From NCBI GenBank assembly GCA_029938515.1, contig JAOZUU010000235.1:1-5229 (forward strand): a DNA stretch of 5,229 nt, read 5' to 3'. Shown here piece after piece: positions 1-5,229 of this stretch. The stretch comes from Desulfobacterales bacterium (GTDB lineage: Bacteria > Desulfobacterota > Desulfobacteria > Desulfobacterales > QNYZ01). Below the pieces are notes generated by a model that was not told where the DNA came from, searched no databases, and saw only the letters and a program-made list of their open reading frames with translations. Position 1 is the first letter of the stretch, and each line of letters begins with the position of its first letter. Made by a program: the position numbers and the translations under genes.

Positions 1-30
1 TTTCGATAGCGATCCCGATTTCGATTTGGA
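1..30. repeat. CGATNN hexamer tandem array (window edge)
   Basis: Four consecutive hexamers sharing CGAT at fixed 6-base spacing are visible: cgatag (4-9), cgatcc (10-15), cgattt (16-21) and cgattt (22-27). A decayed unit, ggatta, follows. The array starts at or beyond the left edge, so its full length is unknown. It lies about 100 bases downstream of the clpA stop and is not in a credible gene. Simple intergenic arrays of this kind may arise by slippage or be part of a dispersed repeat family. No function can be read from the sequence. Confidence 0.6.
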
Positions 31-76
31 TTATCCGGCCCCACAACTTATCTCATGGATTCTTTGCGCATTTGCC

Positions 77-109
77 TGCCCCGTAGGTCCAGAATATAGT
101 ACTGGGGCA
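77..109 (-). other. GC-rich stem-loop downstream of clpA
   Basis: TGCCCC (77-82) and GGGGCA (104-109) are perfect inverted arms around a 21-base loop. A competing CCAG/CTGG pairing (89-92 with 102-105) shares bases with the right arm. The hairpin starts 16 bases after the clpA stop in the direction of transcription. No U-tract follows it on the minus strand, so it does not meet the usual pattern of an intrinsic terminator. It could instead block 3' exonucleases, or be chance. The rest of 31-124 shows no convincing gene. Confidence 0.25.
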
Positions 110-124
110 CCTCCACCGGATACA

Positions 125-2362
125 TTATCTATATTCAAACACCGGTTGATCATCGACGATATCGACAAACACCACCCCACCCTTCTGAAGCTTGCCAAAC
201 AGAATCTGGTCCGACAGCGGTTCCTTGAGGTCGGTCTGAATCGCCCGGGTCAAGGGACGCGCGCCGTAAGCCGGGTCGTGGCCTTTTTTGGCCAGCCACA
301 GCCGCGCTTCCGGTGACAGGGTCAGGGATACCTTTTTAGCGGCCAGTTGGTCGTTCAACTCGCCGATGAATTTATCCACAATCCGCTCCATGATATCCAC
401 ATTCAAGGATTTGAAGGTAATGATGTCATCGAGCCGGTTGCGAAATTCCGGGCTGAAAAATTTCTTGATGGCCGCCTGGCTTTTATCCGCCGCATCCTTG
501 CGCTGATCCCCAAATCCGATGGTCCGGGCGCTCATTTCCCGGGAACCGGCATTGGAGGTCATGATGATAATCACGTTTCTAAAATCGGCTTTGCGGCCAT
601 TGTTGTCCGTCAGCGTGGCATGATCCAAAATCTGAAGCAGAATATTGAACAGATCGGGATGCGCTTTTTCGATCTCGTCCAGAAGCAGCACGCTGTGGGG
701 CTGTTTACGAATGCCGTCGGTCAGCAGTCCCCCCTGGTCAAAGCCGATATACCCGGGCGGAGCGCCGATCAGCCGTGCGACGGCATGTTTCTCCATGTAT
801 TCACTCATATCGAATCGCAGAAACTGGATATCCAGCGATCGGGCAATCTGGCGGGCCACCTCTGTTTTACCCACCCCGGTGGGCCCGGTGAATAAAAACG
901 AACCCACGGGATGCCCTGCAGTCCGCAAACCCGCCCGGGAGCGCTTGATGGCCGTTACCAGGGCATTCAGGGCTTCATCTTGACCGAATATCACCGTTTT
1001 CAACCGGTCTGCAAGGGTTTGCAGCTTTTCCTTATCACTGGTGGTCACATTGACCGCCGGGATACGGGCCATTTTAGCCACGATTTTTTCGATGTCGACG
1101 GGATGGATTTTCCTGCGGCGCGACCCGCCCGATATACGGATATAGGCACCGGCCTCATCGATCACGTCGATGGCTTTATCCGGCAGGTAGCGATCGTTTA
1201 AATACTTGCTGGAAAGATCCACGGCCGCCTTCAACGCCGTTTCGGTATAGACGATATCATGATGGGCTTCGTATCTCGATTTCAGCCCTTTCAGAATTTT
1301 GTATGATTCGGATTGAGTGGGTTCGGCAATTTCAATTTTCTCGAACCGTCGGGACAAGGCCCGGTCCTTTTCAAAGTGATTCTTATATTCCTCATACGTA
1401 GTCGAACCGATCACCCGCAACTCACCCGAAGAAAGCGCAGGCTTCAGGATATTGGACGCATCCATGGTTCCGCCACTGGTGGCACCGGCACCGACAATGG
1501 TGTGGATTTCATCGATGAACAAAATGGCGTTTTCCTTTTTCATCAGGGCGGAGATCACTCCTTTTAACCGCTGTTCAAAATCACCGCGAAATTTGGTGCC
1601 GGCCAGCAACCCCCCCAGATCAAGCGCATAGATTTTAAAATCGGCAAACATTTCGGGTACGTTACCTTCGTGAATTTTCAAGGCAAACCCTTCGGCCATT
1701 GCGGTTTTGCCGACCCCGGGATCGCCGACGAATACCGGATTATTTTTTCGCCGACGACAGAGGACCTGAACGGTTCGTTCCAGTTCCATCCTGCGCCCGA
1801 TCAACGGGTCCAGCTTTCCTTCGGCCGCCAACCGGACAAGATCCACGGTGTAATCAGCCAGGGGATCGCTTTTTTTCTTCCGGCCACCGGGGGCCTCTCG
1901 CGGCGCACCCTCTTTGGACTGATCCCCGGGTGCGGTCGACACCTGATGGGTGATATAATTGATCACGTCGAGGCGTGAAATTCCCTGAGAATGCAAGACA
2001 TACTGGGCATGGGATTCCTTTTCCATGAATATGGATGCAATGATATCCCCCACGGACACATCGCCCTTTTCAGCGGACCGGGCATGGTCCACCGCCCGCT
2101 GGATAACACGCTGAAATCCCATGGTCTGTTGCAGTACGTATTCCCGCTCTTTGGGAACATAGGTGATATGTTTATCGAAAAAAGATTTCAGATCATTTTT
2201 AAGATGATCGACGTCGCCACCGCAGTTTTCGATGATATCGATTCCCGTGTGATTCAGCAGAATCGCAAACAGAACATGTTCAACACTGACGTATTCATGC
2301 CGCCGCTTTTTGGCCTCCCGAACCGCCATTCCGAGTGTTTCGCCCAATTCTTTACTGATCAT
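125..2362 (-). CDS. clpA: ATP-dependent Clp protease ATP-binding subunit ClpA
   Basis: Cytoplasmic AAA+ unfoldase that, as a hexamer on ClpP, unfolds and threads substrates for degradation. The chosen start gives 745 residues, close to the 758 of E. coli ClpA. Order: a Clp N-domain (about 1-140, the ClpS docking site); a charged Gly/Lys-rich linker (about 144-165); ring D1 with Walker A GDPGVGKT (213-220), Walker B ILFIDE (280-285) and paired arginines in ALSRRFEK (338-339); ring D2 with Walker A GPTGVGKT (493-500), Walker B LLLDE (559-563), pore loop GYIG (537-540), SNAG (603-606) and sensor-2 GAR (700-702). The IGF tripeptide (615-617) is the expected ClpP-docking loop. No ClpB-type middle coiled coil separates the rings. 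The D1 pore loop reads KFR where E. coli has KYR, a conservative change. The start at 2362 is preferred over an upstream in-frame ATG at 2386 because [10 protein letters not shown] aligns with family N-termini, a Shine-Dalgarno sits 7 bases upstream, and it overlaps the clpS stop as ATGA. Confidence 0.97.
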   Translation of the reverse strand: MISKELGETLGMAVREAKKRRHEYVSVEHVLFAILLNHTGIDIIENCGGDVDHLKNDLKSFFDKHITYVPKEREYVLQQTMGFQRVIQRAVDHARSAEKGDVSVGDIIASIFMEKESHAQYVLHSQGISRLDVINYITHQVSTAPGDQSKEGAPREAPGGRKKKSDPLADYTVDLVRLAAEGKLDPLIGRRMELERTVQVLCRRRKNNPVFVGDPGVGKTAMAEGFALKIHEGNVPEMFADFKIYALDLGGLLAGTKFRGDFEQRLKGVISALMKKENAILFIDEIHTIVGAGATSGGTMDASNILKPALSSGELRVIGSTTYEEYKNHFEKDRALSRRFEKIEIAEPTQSESYKILKGLKSRYEAHHDIVYTETALKAAVDLSSKYLNDRYLPDKAIDVIDEAGAYIRISGGSRRRKIHPVDIEKIVAKMARIPAVNVTTSDKEKLQTLADRLKTVIFGQDEALNALVTAIKRSRAGLRTAGHPVGSFLFTGPTGVGKTEVARQIARSLDIQFLRFDMSEYMEKHAVARLIGAPPGYIGFDQGGLLTDGIRKQPHSVLLLDEIEKAHPDLFNILLQILDHATLTDNNGRKADFRNVIIIMTSNAGSREMSARTIGFGDQRKDAADKSQAAIKKFFSPEFRNRLDDIITFKSLNVDIMERIVDKFIGELNDQLAAKKVSLTLSPEARLWLAKKGHDPAYGARPLTRAIQTDLKEPLSDQILFGKLQKGGVVFVDIVDDQPVFEYR

Positions 2363-2685
2363 GATTCGTCTCTCTCCATGATACATTTTAATGGAAAACC
2401 GTTTTCCCGGGCCAGATGATGAACCGTATCGACTTTGGTTTCAGCAATTTCATACGGGTATGCCCCGCATAAACCCGCCCCTTCCCGATGAACCAGGATC
2501 ATGATCCGTTCCGCCTCGCTGTGAGACTTACTGAAAACGTGAACCAGGATTTCCACCACAAACGCCATGGTCGTGTAATCGTCGTTTAGCAAAAGCACCC
2601 GGTACATGGGCGGATGCCGGACCTCATCTTCGGATTCGGTGGCAATATCGCCTTCCAGTTCAGGCTCATAGGGACTCATGTTCAT
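2359..2685 (-). CDS. clpS: ATP-dependent Clp protease adaptor ClpS
   Basis: Small cytoplasmic adaptor (108 residues; E. coli 106) that binds primary N-degrons (Leu, Phe, Tyr, Trp) and hands the protein to the ClpA N-domain. An acidic, probably flexible N-terminal tail (about 1-24) precedes the folded core, which begins at PPMYRV (25-30). The substrate-pocket residues known from E. coli ClpS occur at the same numbers: N34, D35 and D36 in LLNDDYT, T38, gatekeeper M40, V43, M62, V65, H66 and L99. The AETKVD stretch (81-86) is also typical. E. coli E41 is alanine here. The 3' end overlaps clpA by four bases. The ATG at 2685 has no Shine-Dalgarno at normal distance; the nearest good one, GAGGAG, ends 37 bases upstream and better serves a short leader ORF that runs into this start. 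No in-frame ATG, GTG or TTG lies upstream before the stop near 2754. An ATG two codons downstream (2679) is an alternative start. Confidence 0.96.
   Translation of the reverse strand: MNMSPYEPELEGDIATESEDEVRHPPMYRVLLLNDDYTTMAFVVEILVHVFSKSHSEAERIMILVHREGAGLCGAYPYEIAETKVDTVHHLARENGFPLKCIMERDES
2370..2377 (-). promoter_or_regulatory. Shine-Dalgarno of clpA, inside the clpS 3' end
   Basis: Read on the minus strand this is GGAGAGAG, ending 7 bases before the ATG at 2362. It lies within the last codons of clpS. It decides the clpA start: the in-frame ATG at 2386 lies upstream of this site and has no comparable ribosome binding site. Together with the ATGA overlap it supports coupled translation of clpS and clpA. 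Confidence 0.7.
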
Positions 2686-2717
2686 GGATAACTTGAATAA
2701 AATTTGATATTTTTCAA
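2682..2717 (-). CDS. possible 11-codon leader ORF coupled to clpS
   Basis: A TTG at 2717 opens an 11-codon frame (residues M/L KNIKFYSSYP) ending in TGA at 2684-2682. The TGA overlaps the clpS ATG as ATGA, the same geometry as the clpS-clpA junction. The sequence GAGGAG sits four bases before the TTG and is the only strong Shine-Dalgarno in the region, while the clpS ATG has none nearby. This would let ribosomes load at the leader and re-initiate at clpS. The peptide resembles nothing I recognise and shows no clear attenuator run of one amino acid. Against it: TTG is a weaker start, the spacing is slightly short, and the frame is short enough to occur by chance. Confidence 0.3.
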   Translation of the reverse strand: MKNIKFYSSYP

Positions 2718-2721
2718 AGGT

Positions 2722-2727
2722 CTCCTC
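2722..2727 (-). promoter_or_regulatory. GAGGAG Shine-Dalgarno-like site upstream of clpS
   Basis: GAGGAG on the minus strand is the best anti-16S match between secA and clpS. It is 36 bases from the clpS ATG, too far for direct use, but 4 bases from the TTG of the leader ORF. A weak A/T hairpin lies between it and clpS (arms 2693-2697 with 2713-2717, and 2700-2703 with 2709-2712). If formed, it would loop out 25 bases and leave about 11 bases to the ATG. Either route would explain how clpS is translated. Both are inference. Confidence 0.4.
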
Positions 2728-2827
2728 GAATGATAACCCGATTCGCCCCCATCATGCCGGGATACGTGTTTTTATTACCGTGCCAAAGTGTATCTTAATA
2801 ATAAATAATCACTCTGACCCGGCTTTG

Positions 2828-2867
2828 TAAAGGGGGAAATATTAAGTCCCCCTTTAATAAAGGGGGA
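2828..2867. repeat. three-block palindromic repeat (AAAGGGGG / CCCCCTTT / AAAGGGGG)
   Basis: Three 8-base blocks alternate in orientation: AAAGGGGG (2829-2836), CCCCCTTT (2848-2855) and AAAGGGGG (2859-2866). The central block can pair with either neighbour, giving an 8 bp stem with a 3-base AAT loop (9 bp with the flanking T2847-A2867) or an 8-9 bp stem with an 11-base loop. The two structures exclude each other. It lies in the secA-clpS spacer. On the minus strand the compact hairpin is followed by CUUAAUAUUU rather than a clean U-run, so it is at best a weak terminator. Its form fits a dispersed REP-like intergenic repeat. Copy number cannot be judged from one window. Confidence 0.65.
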
Positions 2868-2919
2868 TTCAGGGAAATTTTCTTGACCGGATACAATCTG
2901 ACTTTGACGTATCCCTGAA
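2868..2919 (-). other. competing inverted repeats just after the secA stop
   Basis: TTCAGGGA (2868-2875) and TCCCTGAA (2912-2919) are perfect 8-base inverted arms with 36 bases between them. Nested inside, GGATAC (2889-2894) and GTATCC (2909-2914) form a 6 bp stem with a 14-base loop. The two pairings share 2912-2914, so only one can form at a time. The outer arm directly abuts the three-block palindrome, so about 90 bases of near-continuous secondary structure begin 3 bases after the secA stop codon. No U-tract follows. It could mark the secA mRNA 3' end, be processed, or be the flank of a repeat element. Confidence 0.4.
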
Positions 2920-2922
2920 CGT

Positions 2923-5229
2923 TTAGCGGCCGCAGCACTTCTTATATTTTTTCCCGCTGCCGCAGGGACACGGAGCGTTTCTTCCAACTTTTTTCTCTTT
3001 GCGTTTGACCGGTTGACGTTTGGGTGGTTCGGCACCGCCACTGCCGGAAAATACCATATCCTGATCCCTGGGCTTTTGCATCTCTTCAATTTCCCGGGGT
3101 GCGGCGATGGCAATCCGAAACAGAATACCCAGCGTTTCCTCGTTTATCCGGTCCATCATGTCGGCAAACATCTCGTACCCTTCTTTTTTATAAACGAGTA
3201 ACGGATTTTGCTGGGCATATCCCCTCAGACCGATCCCTTCCTTGAGGTGATCCATGGAAAGCAGGTGATCTTTCCACATGCTGTCAATCGTCTGGAGCAG
3301 GATATAGCGTTCCAGATTCCTGATATCCCCCTCACCTATCTCCGTTTCCTTTTCACGGTAGACCGCCAGGGCCGCTTCGTTTATGAGCCGGGCCAATTCA
3401 TCCCCGTCCAGACTATCCAGCGTTTCGTCATCCGGGATATGAAAGTGAAAATTGAACTGTTTGAACACCGCCTTGTCCAGCGCTTTAAAATCCCATTCCT
3501 CGGGGGGCGCTTTCCCATCGACAATACCATCGGCCAGTATCTCGGCCTTATCTATAATCATATCCTCGATATCGGTTTTCAGACTTTTTCCCATGAGGAT
3601 CTCGCGCCGCCTGCGGTAAATAACCTCGCGCTGCTGATTCATCACATCGTCGTATTCGAGGAGCTGCTTCCGAATCTCGAAGTTCTGTCCTTCCACCTTG
3701 CTCTGGGCATTTTCAATGGCCTTGCTGAGCAGGTTGTGCTCAATGGGTTCCCCCTCCTGCATGCCGAGTTTTTCCATCATGCCGGTCATGCGTTCGCCAC
3801 CGAAAATACGGAGCAGGTCATCCTCCATGGCCAGGTAAAACCGCGAAGAGCCGGGATCTCCCTGACGTCCCGCACGCCCCCTGAGCTGGTTATCGATCCG
3901 GCGACTCTCATGCCGTTCTGTGCCGAGAATCCGCAATCCCCCCACTTCAACCACACCCTCGCCGAGCACAATATCGGTCCCCCGGCCCGCCATGTTGGTA
4001 GAGATGGTCACTGCCCCGGGCTGACCGGCCTGGGCGATGATTTCCGCCTCTTTTTCATGGTTTTTGGCATTTAAAACATTGTGTGTTATTCCTCTTTTTT
4101 TCAGTTTCCGGCTGATATCTTCCGAAACATCGATGGAGATCGTCCCTACCAGCACCGGTTGTCCCTTTTTATTCAATTCGATGATTTCGTTGATGGCCGC
4201 CTCGAATTTCTCCCGTTTGGTTTTATAAATCGCATCAGGATCATCGTCCCGGATCATCGGCTGATTGGTGGGAATTACAACCACATCGAGATTGTAGATC
4301 TTTTTAAACTCGGCCGCTTCCGTATCGGCCGTACCGGTCATGCCGGCCAGTTTGTCGTACATGCGGAAGTAATTCTGGAACGTAATGGTCGCCAGGGTCT
4401 GGTTTTCGTTTTCGATCCGCACCCCTTCCTTGGCCTCCAGGGCCTGATGCAACCCATCACTGTACCGCCGACCCGGCATCAGGCGCCCGGTGAACTCATC
4501 GACAATGATGACTTCTCCGTTTTTGACGATATAATCCACATCCCGTTTGAACAATGCATGGGCCTTTAAGGCCTGATTGATGTGATGCAGCAGATCGATA
4601 TATTTCGGATCATACAGATTGTCGACTTTAATCAATTCCTCTGCCCGGGCAACCCCTTCCTCGGTCAGGGTCACATTGCGGGCTTTTTCGTCGATAGCAA
4701 AATCTTCCTCGCGTTTAAGCCGGGGGATGATTCCATCTACCTGGTAGTATAAATGGGTCGCTTTTTCAGCCGGTCCGGAAATAATAAGCGGCGTACGGGA
4801 TTCGTCGACCAGGATACTATCCACTTCGTCCACGATCGCGTAATTGAGATCGCGCTGGACCAGCGTCTCCCGATCGAATTTCATATTATCCCGCAGATAG
4901 TCAAACCCGAATTCATTATTGGTCCCATAGGCAATATCCGCATCGTAGGCTATTTTACGCTCGTCTTCGTCCATGCCATGAATGATGGTGCCAACACTTA
5001 ATCCCAAAAACTGGTAAATCTGTCCCATCCATTTCGTATCCCGGCCGGCCAGGTAATCGTTCACCGTAATGATATGTACGCCTTTCCCGGTCAGGGCATT
5101 TAAATACGCCGGTAACGTGGCTGCCAGGGTCTTGCCCTCGCCGGTCTTCATTTCAGCGATTTTACCCTCGTGCAGGACGATTCCGCCGACGAGCTGGGCA
5201 TCAAAATGCCGCATTTCGAGGGTGCGCAG
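2923..5229 (-). CDS. secA: protein translocase subunit SecA (5' end missing)
   Basis: Motor ATPase of the Sec pathway: binds preproteins and pushes them through SecYEG at the inner membrane. The reading frame is open to the right edge, giving 768 residues; by comparison with E. coli SecA about 70-80 N-terminal residues lie outside. The ATG at 5214 (MRHFD) is internal, not the start. Positions are counted from the window edge. NBD1 has Walker A TGEGKT (29-34) and Walker B DEVD (134-137). The preprotein cross-linking domain follows (about 150-295). NBD2 contains TNMAGRGTD (411-419) and [13 protein letters not shown] (448-460), with the arginines expected to contact ATP. The helical scaffold and wing domains precede a Lys/Arg-rich linker. 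The C-terminal zinc motif (CXCX8CC, cysteines at 754, 756, 765, 766) is complete and normally binds SecB and phospholipids. NBD2 lacks the roughly 30-residue insertion seen in E. coli, as in B. subtilis SecA. It ends 237 bases before clpS, with structured sequence between. Confidence 0.98.
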   Translation of the reverse strand: MRTLEMRHFDAQLVGGIVLHEGKIAEMKTGEGKTLAATLPAYLNALTGKGVHIITVNDYLAGRDTKWMGQIYQFLGLSVGTIIHGMDEDERKIAYDADIAYGTNNEFGFDYLRDNMKFDRETLVQRDLNYAIVDEVDSILVDESRTPLIISGPAEKATHLYYQVDGIIPRLKREEDFAIDEKARNVTLTEEGVARAEELIKVDNLYDPKYIDLLHHINQALKAHALFKRDVDYIVKNGEVIIVDEFTGRLMPGRRYSDGLHQALEAKEGVRIENENQTLATITFQNYFRMYDKLAGMTGTADTEAAEFKKIYNLDVVVIPTNQPMIRDDDPDAIYKTKREKFEAAINEIIELNKKGQPVLVGTISIDVSEDISRKLKKRGITHNVLNAKNHEKEAEIIAQAGQPGAVTISTNMAGRGTDIVLGEGVVEVGGLRILGTERHESRRIDNQLRGRAGRQGDPGSSRFYLAMEDDLLRIFGGERMTGMMEKLGMQEGEPIEHNLLSKAIENAQSKVEGQNFEIRKQLLEYDDVMNQQREVIYRRRREILMGKSLKTDIEDMIIDKAEILADGIVDGKAPPEEWDFKALDKAVFKQFNFHFHIPDDETLDSLDGDELARLINEAALAVYREKETEIGEGDIRNLERYILLQTIDSMWKDHLLSMDHLKEGIGLRGYAQQNPLLVYKKEGYEMFADMMDRINEETLGILFRIAIAAPREIEEMQKPRDQDMVFSGSGGAEPPKRQPVKRKEKKVGRNAPCPCGSGKKYKKCCGR

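Noticed and set aside
48..125. A 25-codon minus-strand frame whose ATG overlaps the clpA stop as TAATG
   Set aside because: No Shine-Dalgarno precedes it, the peptide matches no family I recognise (notably not the start of Aat), and it runs toward the hexamer array.
2..316. Open plus-strand frame through the left edge into the clpA 3' end
   Set aside because: Most of it is antisense to conserved clpA codons; its Asp-rich N-terminal part is only the translation of the CGATNN array, and no ribosome binding site is visible.
347..895. 182-codon plus-strand frame opposite clpA
   Set aside because: Shadow of the conserved D2 ring of clpA; no domain or ribosome site.
2686..2830. Promoter for clpS in the AT-rich part of the spacer
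   Set aside because: Several weak -10-like hexamers occur, such as TAAGAT, but none pairs with a convincing -35 at 16-18 bases; TGGCACG near 2784 lacks the TTGC half of a sigma-54 site.
2775..3113. 112-codon minus-strand frame across the secA 3' end and spacer
   Set aside because: It overlaps the conserved SecA C-terminus in another frame, and its end is a translation of the palindromic repeat.
3208..4074. 288-codon plus-strand frame opposite secA
   Set aside because: It lies wholly antisense to conserved secA codons and its protein has no recognisable domain; long antisense shadows are common in such coding sequence.
5212..5214. ATG at 5214 as the secA start
   Set aside because: MRHFD is an internal conserved SecA segment and the frame stays open through CGC-ACC-CTC-GAA to the window edge.

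Overview
All recognisable genes in this window lie on the minus strand and encode conserved bacterial housekeeping proteins. In transcription order (right to left) they are a 5'-truncated secA (Sec translocase ATPase), clpS (N-degron adaptor) and clpA (AAA+ unfoldase of ClpAP). ClpS plus a ClpA-type two-ring unfoldase points to a Gram-negative, proteobacteria-like host. SecA has the short form of NBD2 and a C-terminal CXCX8CC zinc motif. The spacer holds a palindromic CCCCCTTT/AAAGGGGG block and the left edge a CGATNN hexamer array. From general knowledge, such intergenic elements recall sulfate-reducing Desulfobacterota (former Deltaproteobacteria). That assignment is inference only.

Layout. 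1-124: downstream of clpA, no convincing gene; it holds a hexamer tandem array at the extreme edge and one GC-rich hairpin. 125-2362: clpA. 2359-2685: clpS, overlapping clpA by four bases (ATGA). 2686-2922: a 237-base spacer with a possible 11-codon leader ORF whose stop also overlaps the clpS start as ATGA, an AT-rich stretch, a three-block palindromic repeat, and a further inverted-repeat pair just after the secA stop. 2923-5229: secA, running off the right edge.

How the genes work together. ClpS captures proteins with N-terminal Leu/Phe/Tyr/Trp and delivers them to the ClpA N-domain. ClpA unfolds them into ClpP, which is not in the window. The ATGA junction suggests coupled translation of adaptor and unfoldase. 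SecA drives export of unfolded preproteins through SecYEG. Its position upstream may be simple co-localisation: the 237-base structured spacer suggests clpSA can be expressed separately.

I see no phage, CRISPR, toxin-antitoxin or other novel multi-gene system. The most interesting signals are non-coding: the coupled leader ORF before clpS, the mutually exclusive hairpins between secA and clpS, and the hexamer array at the left edge.
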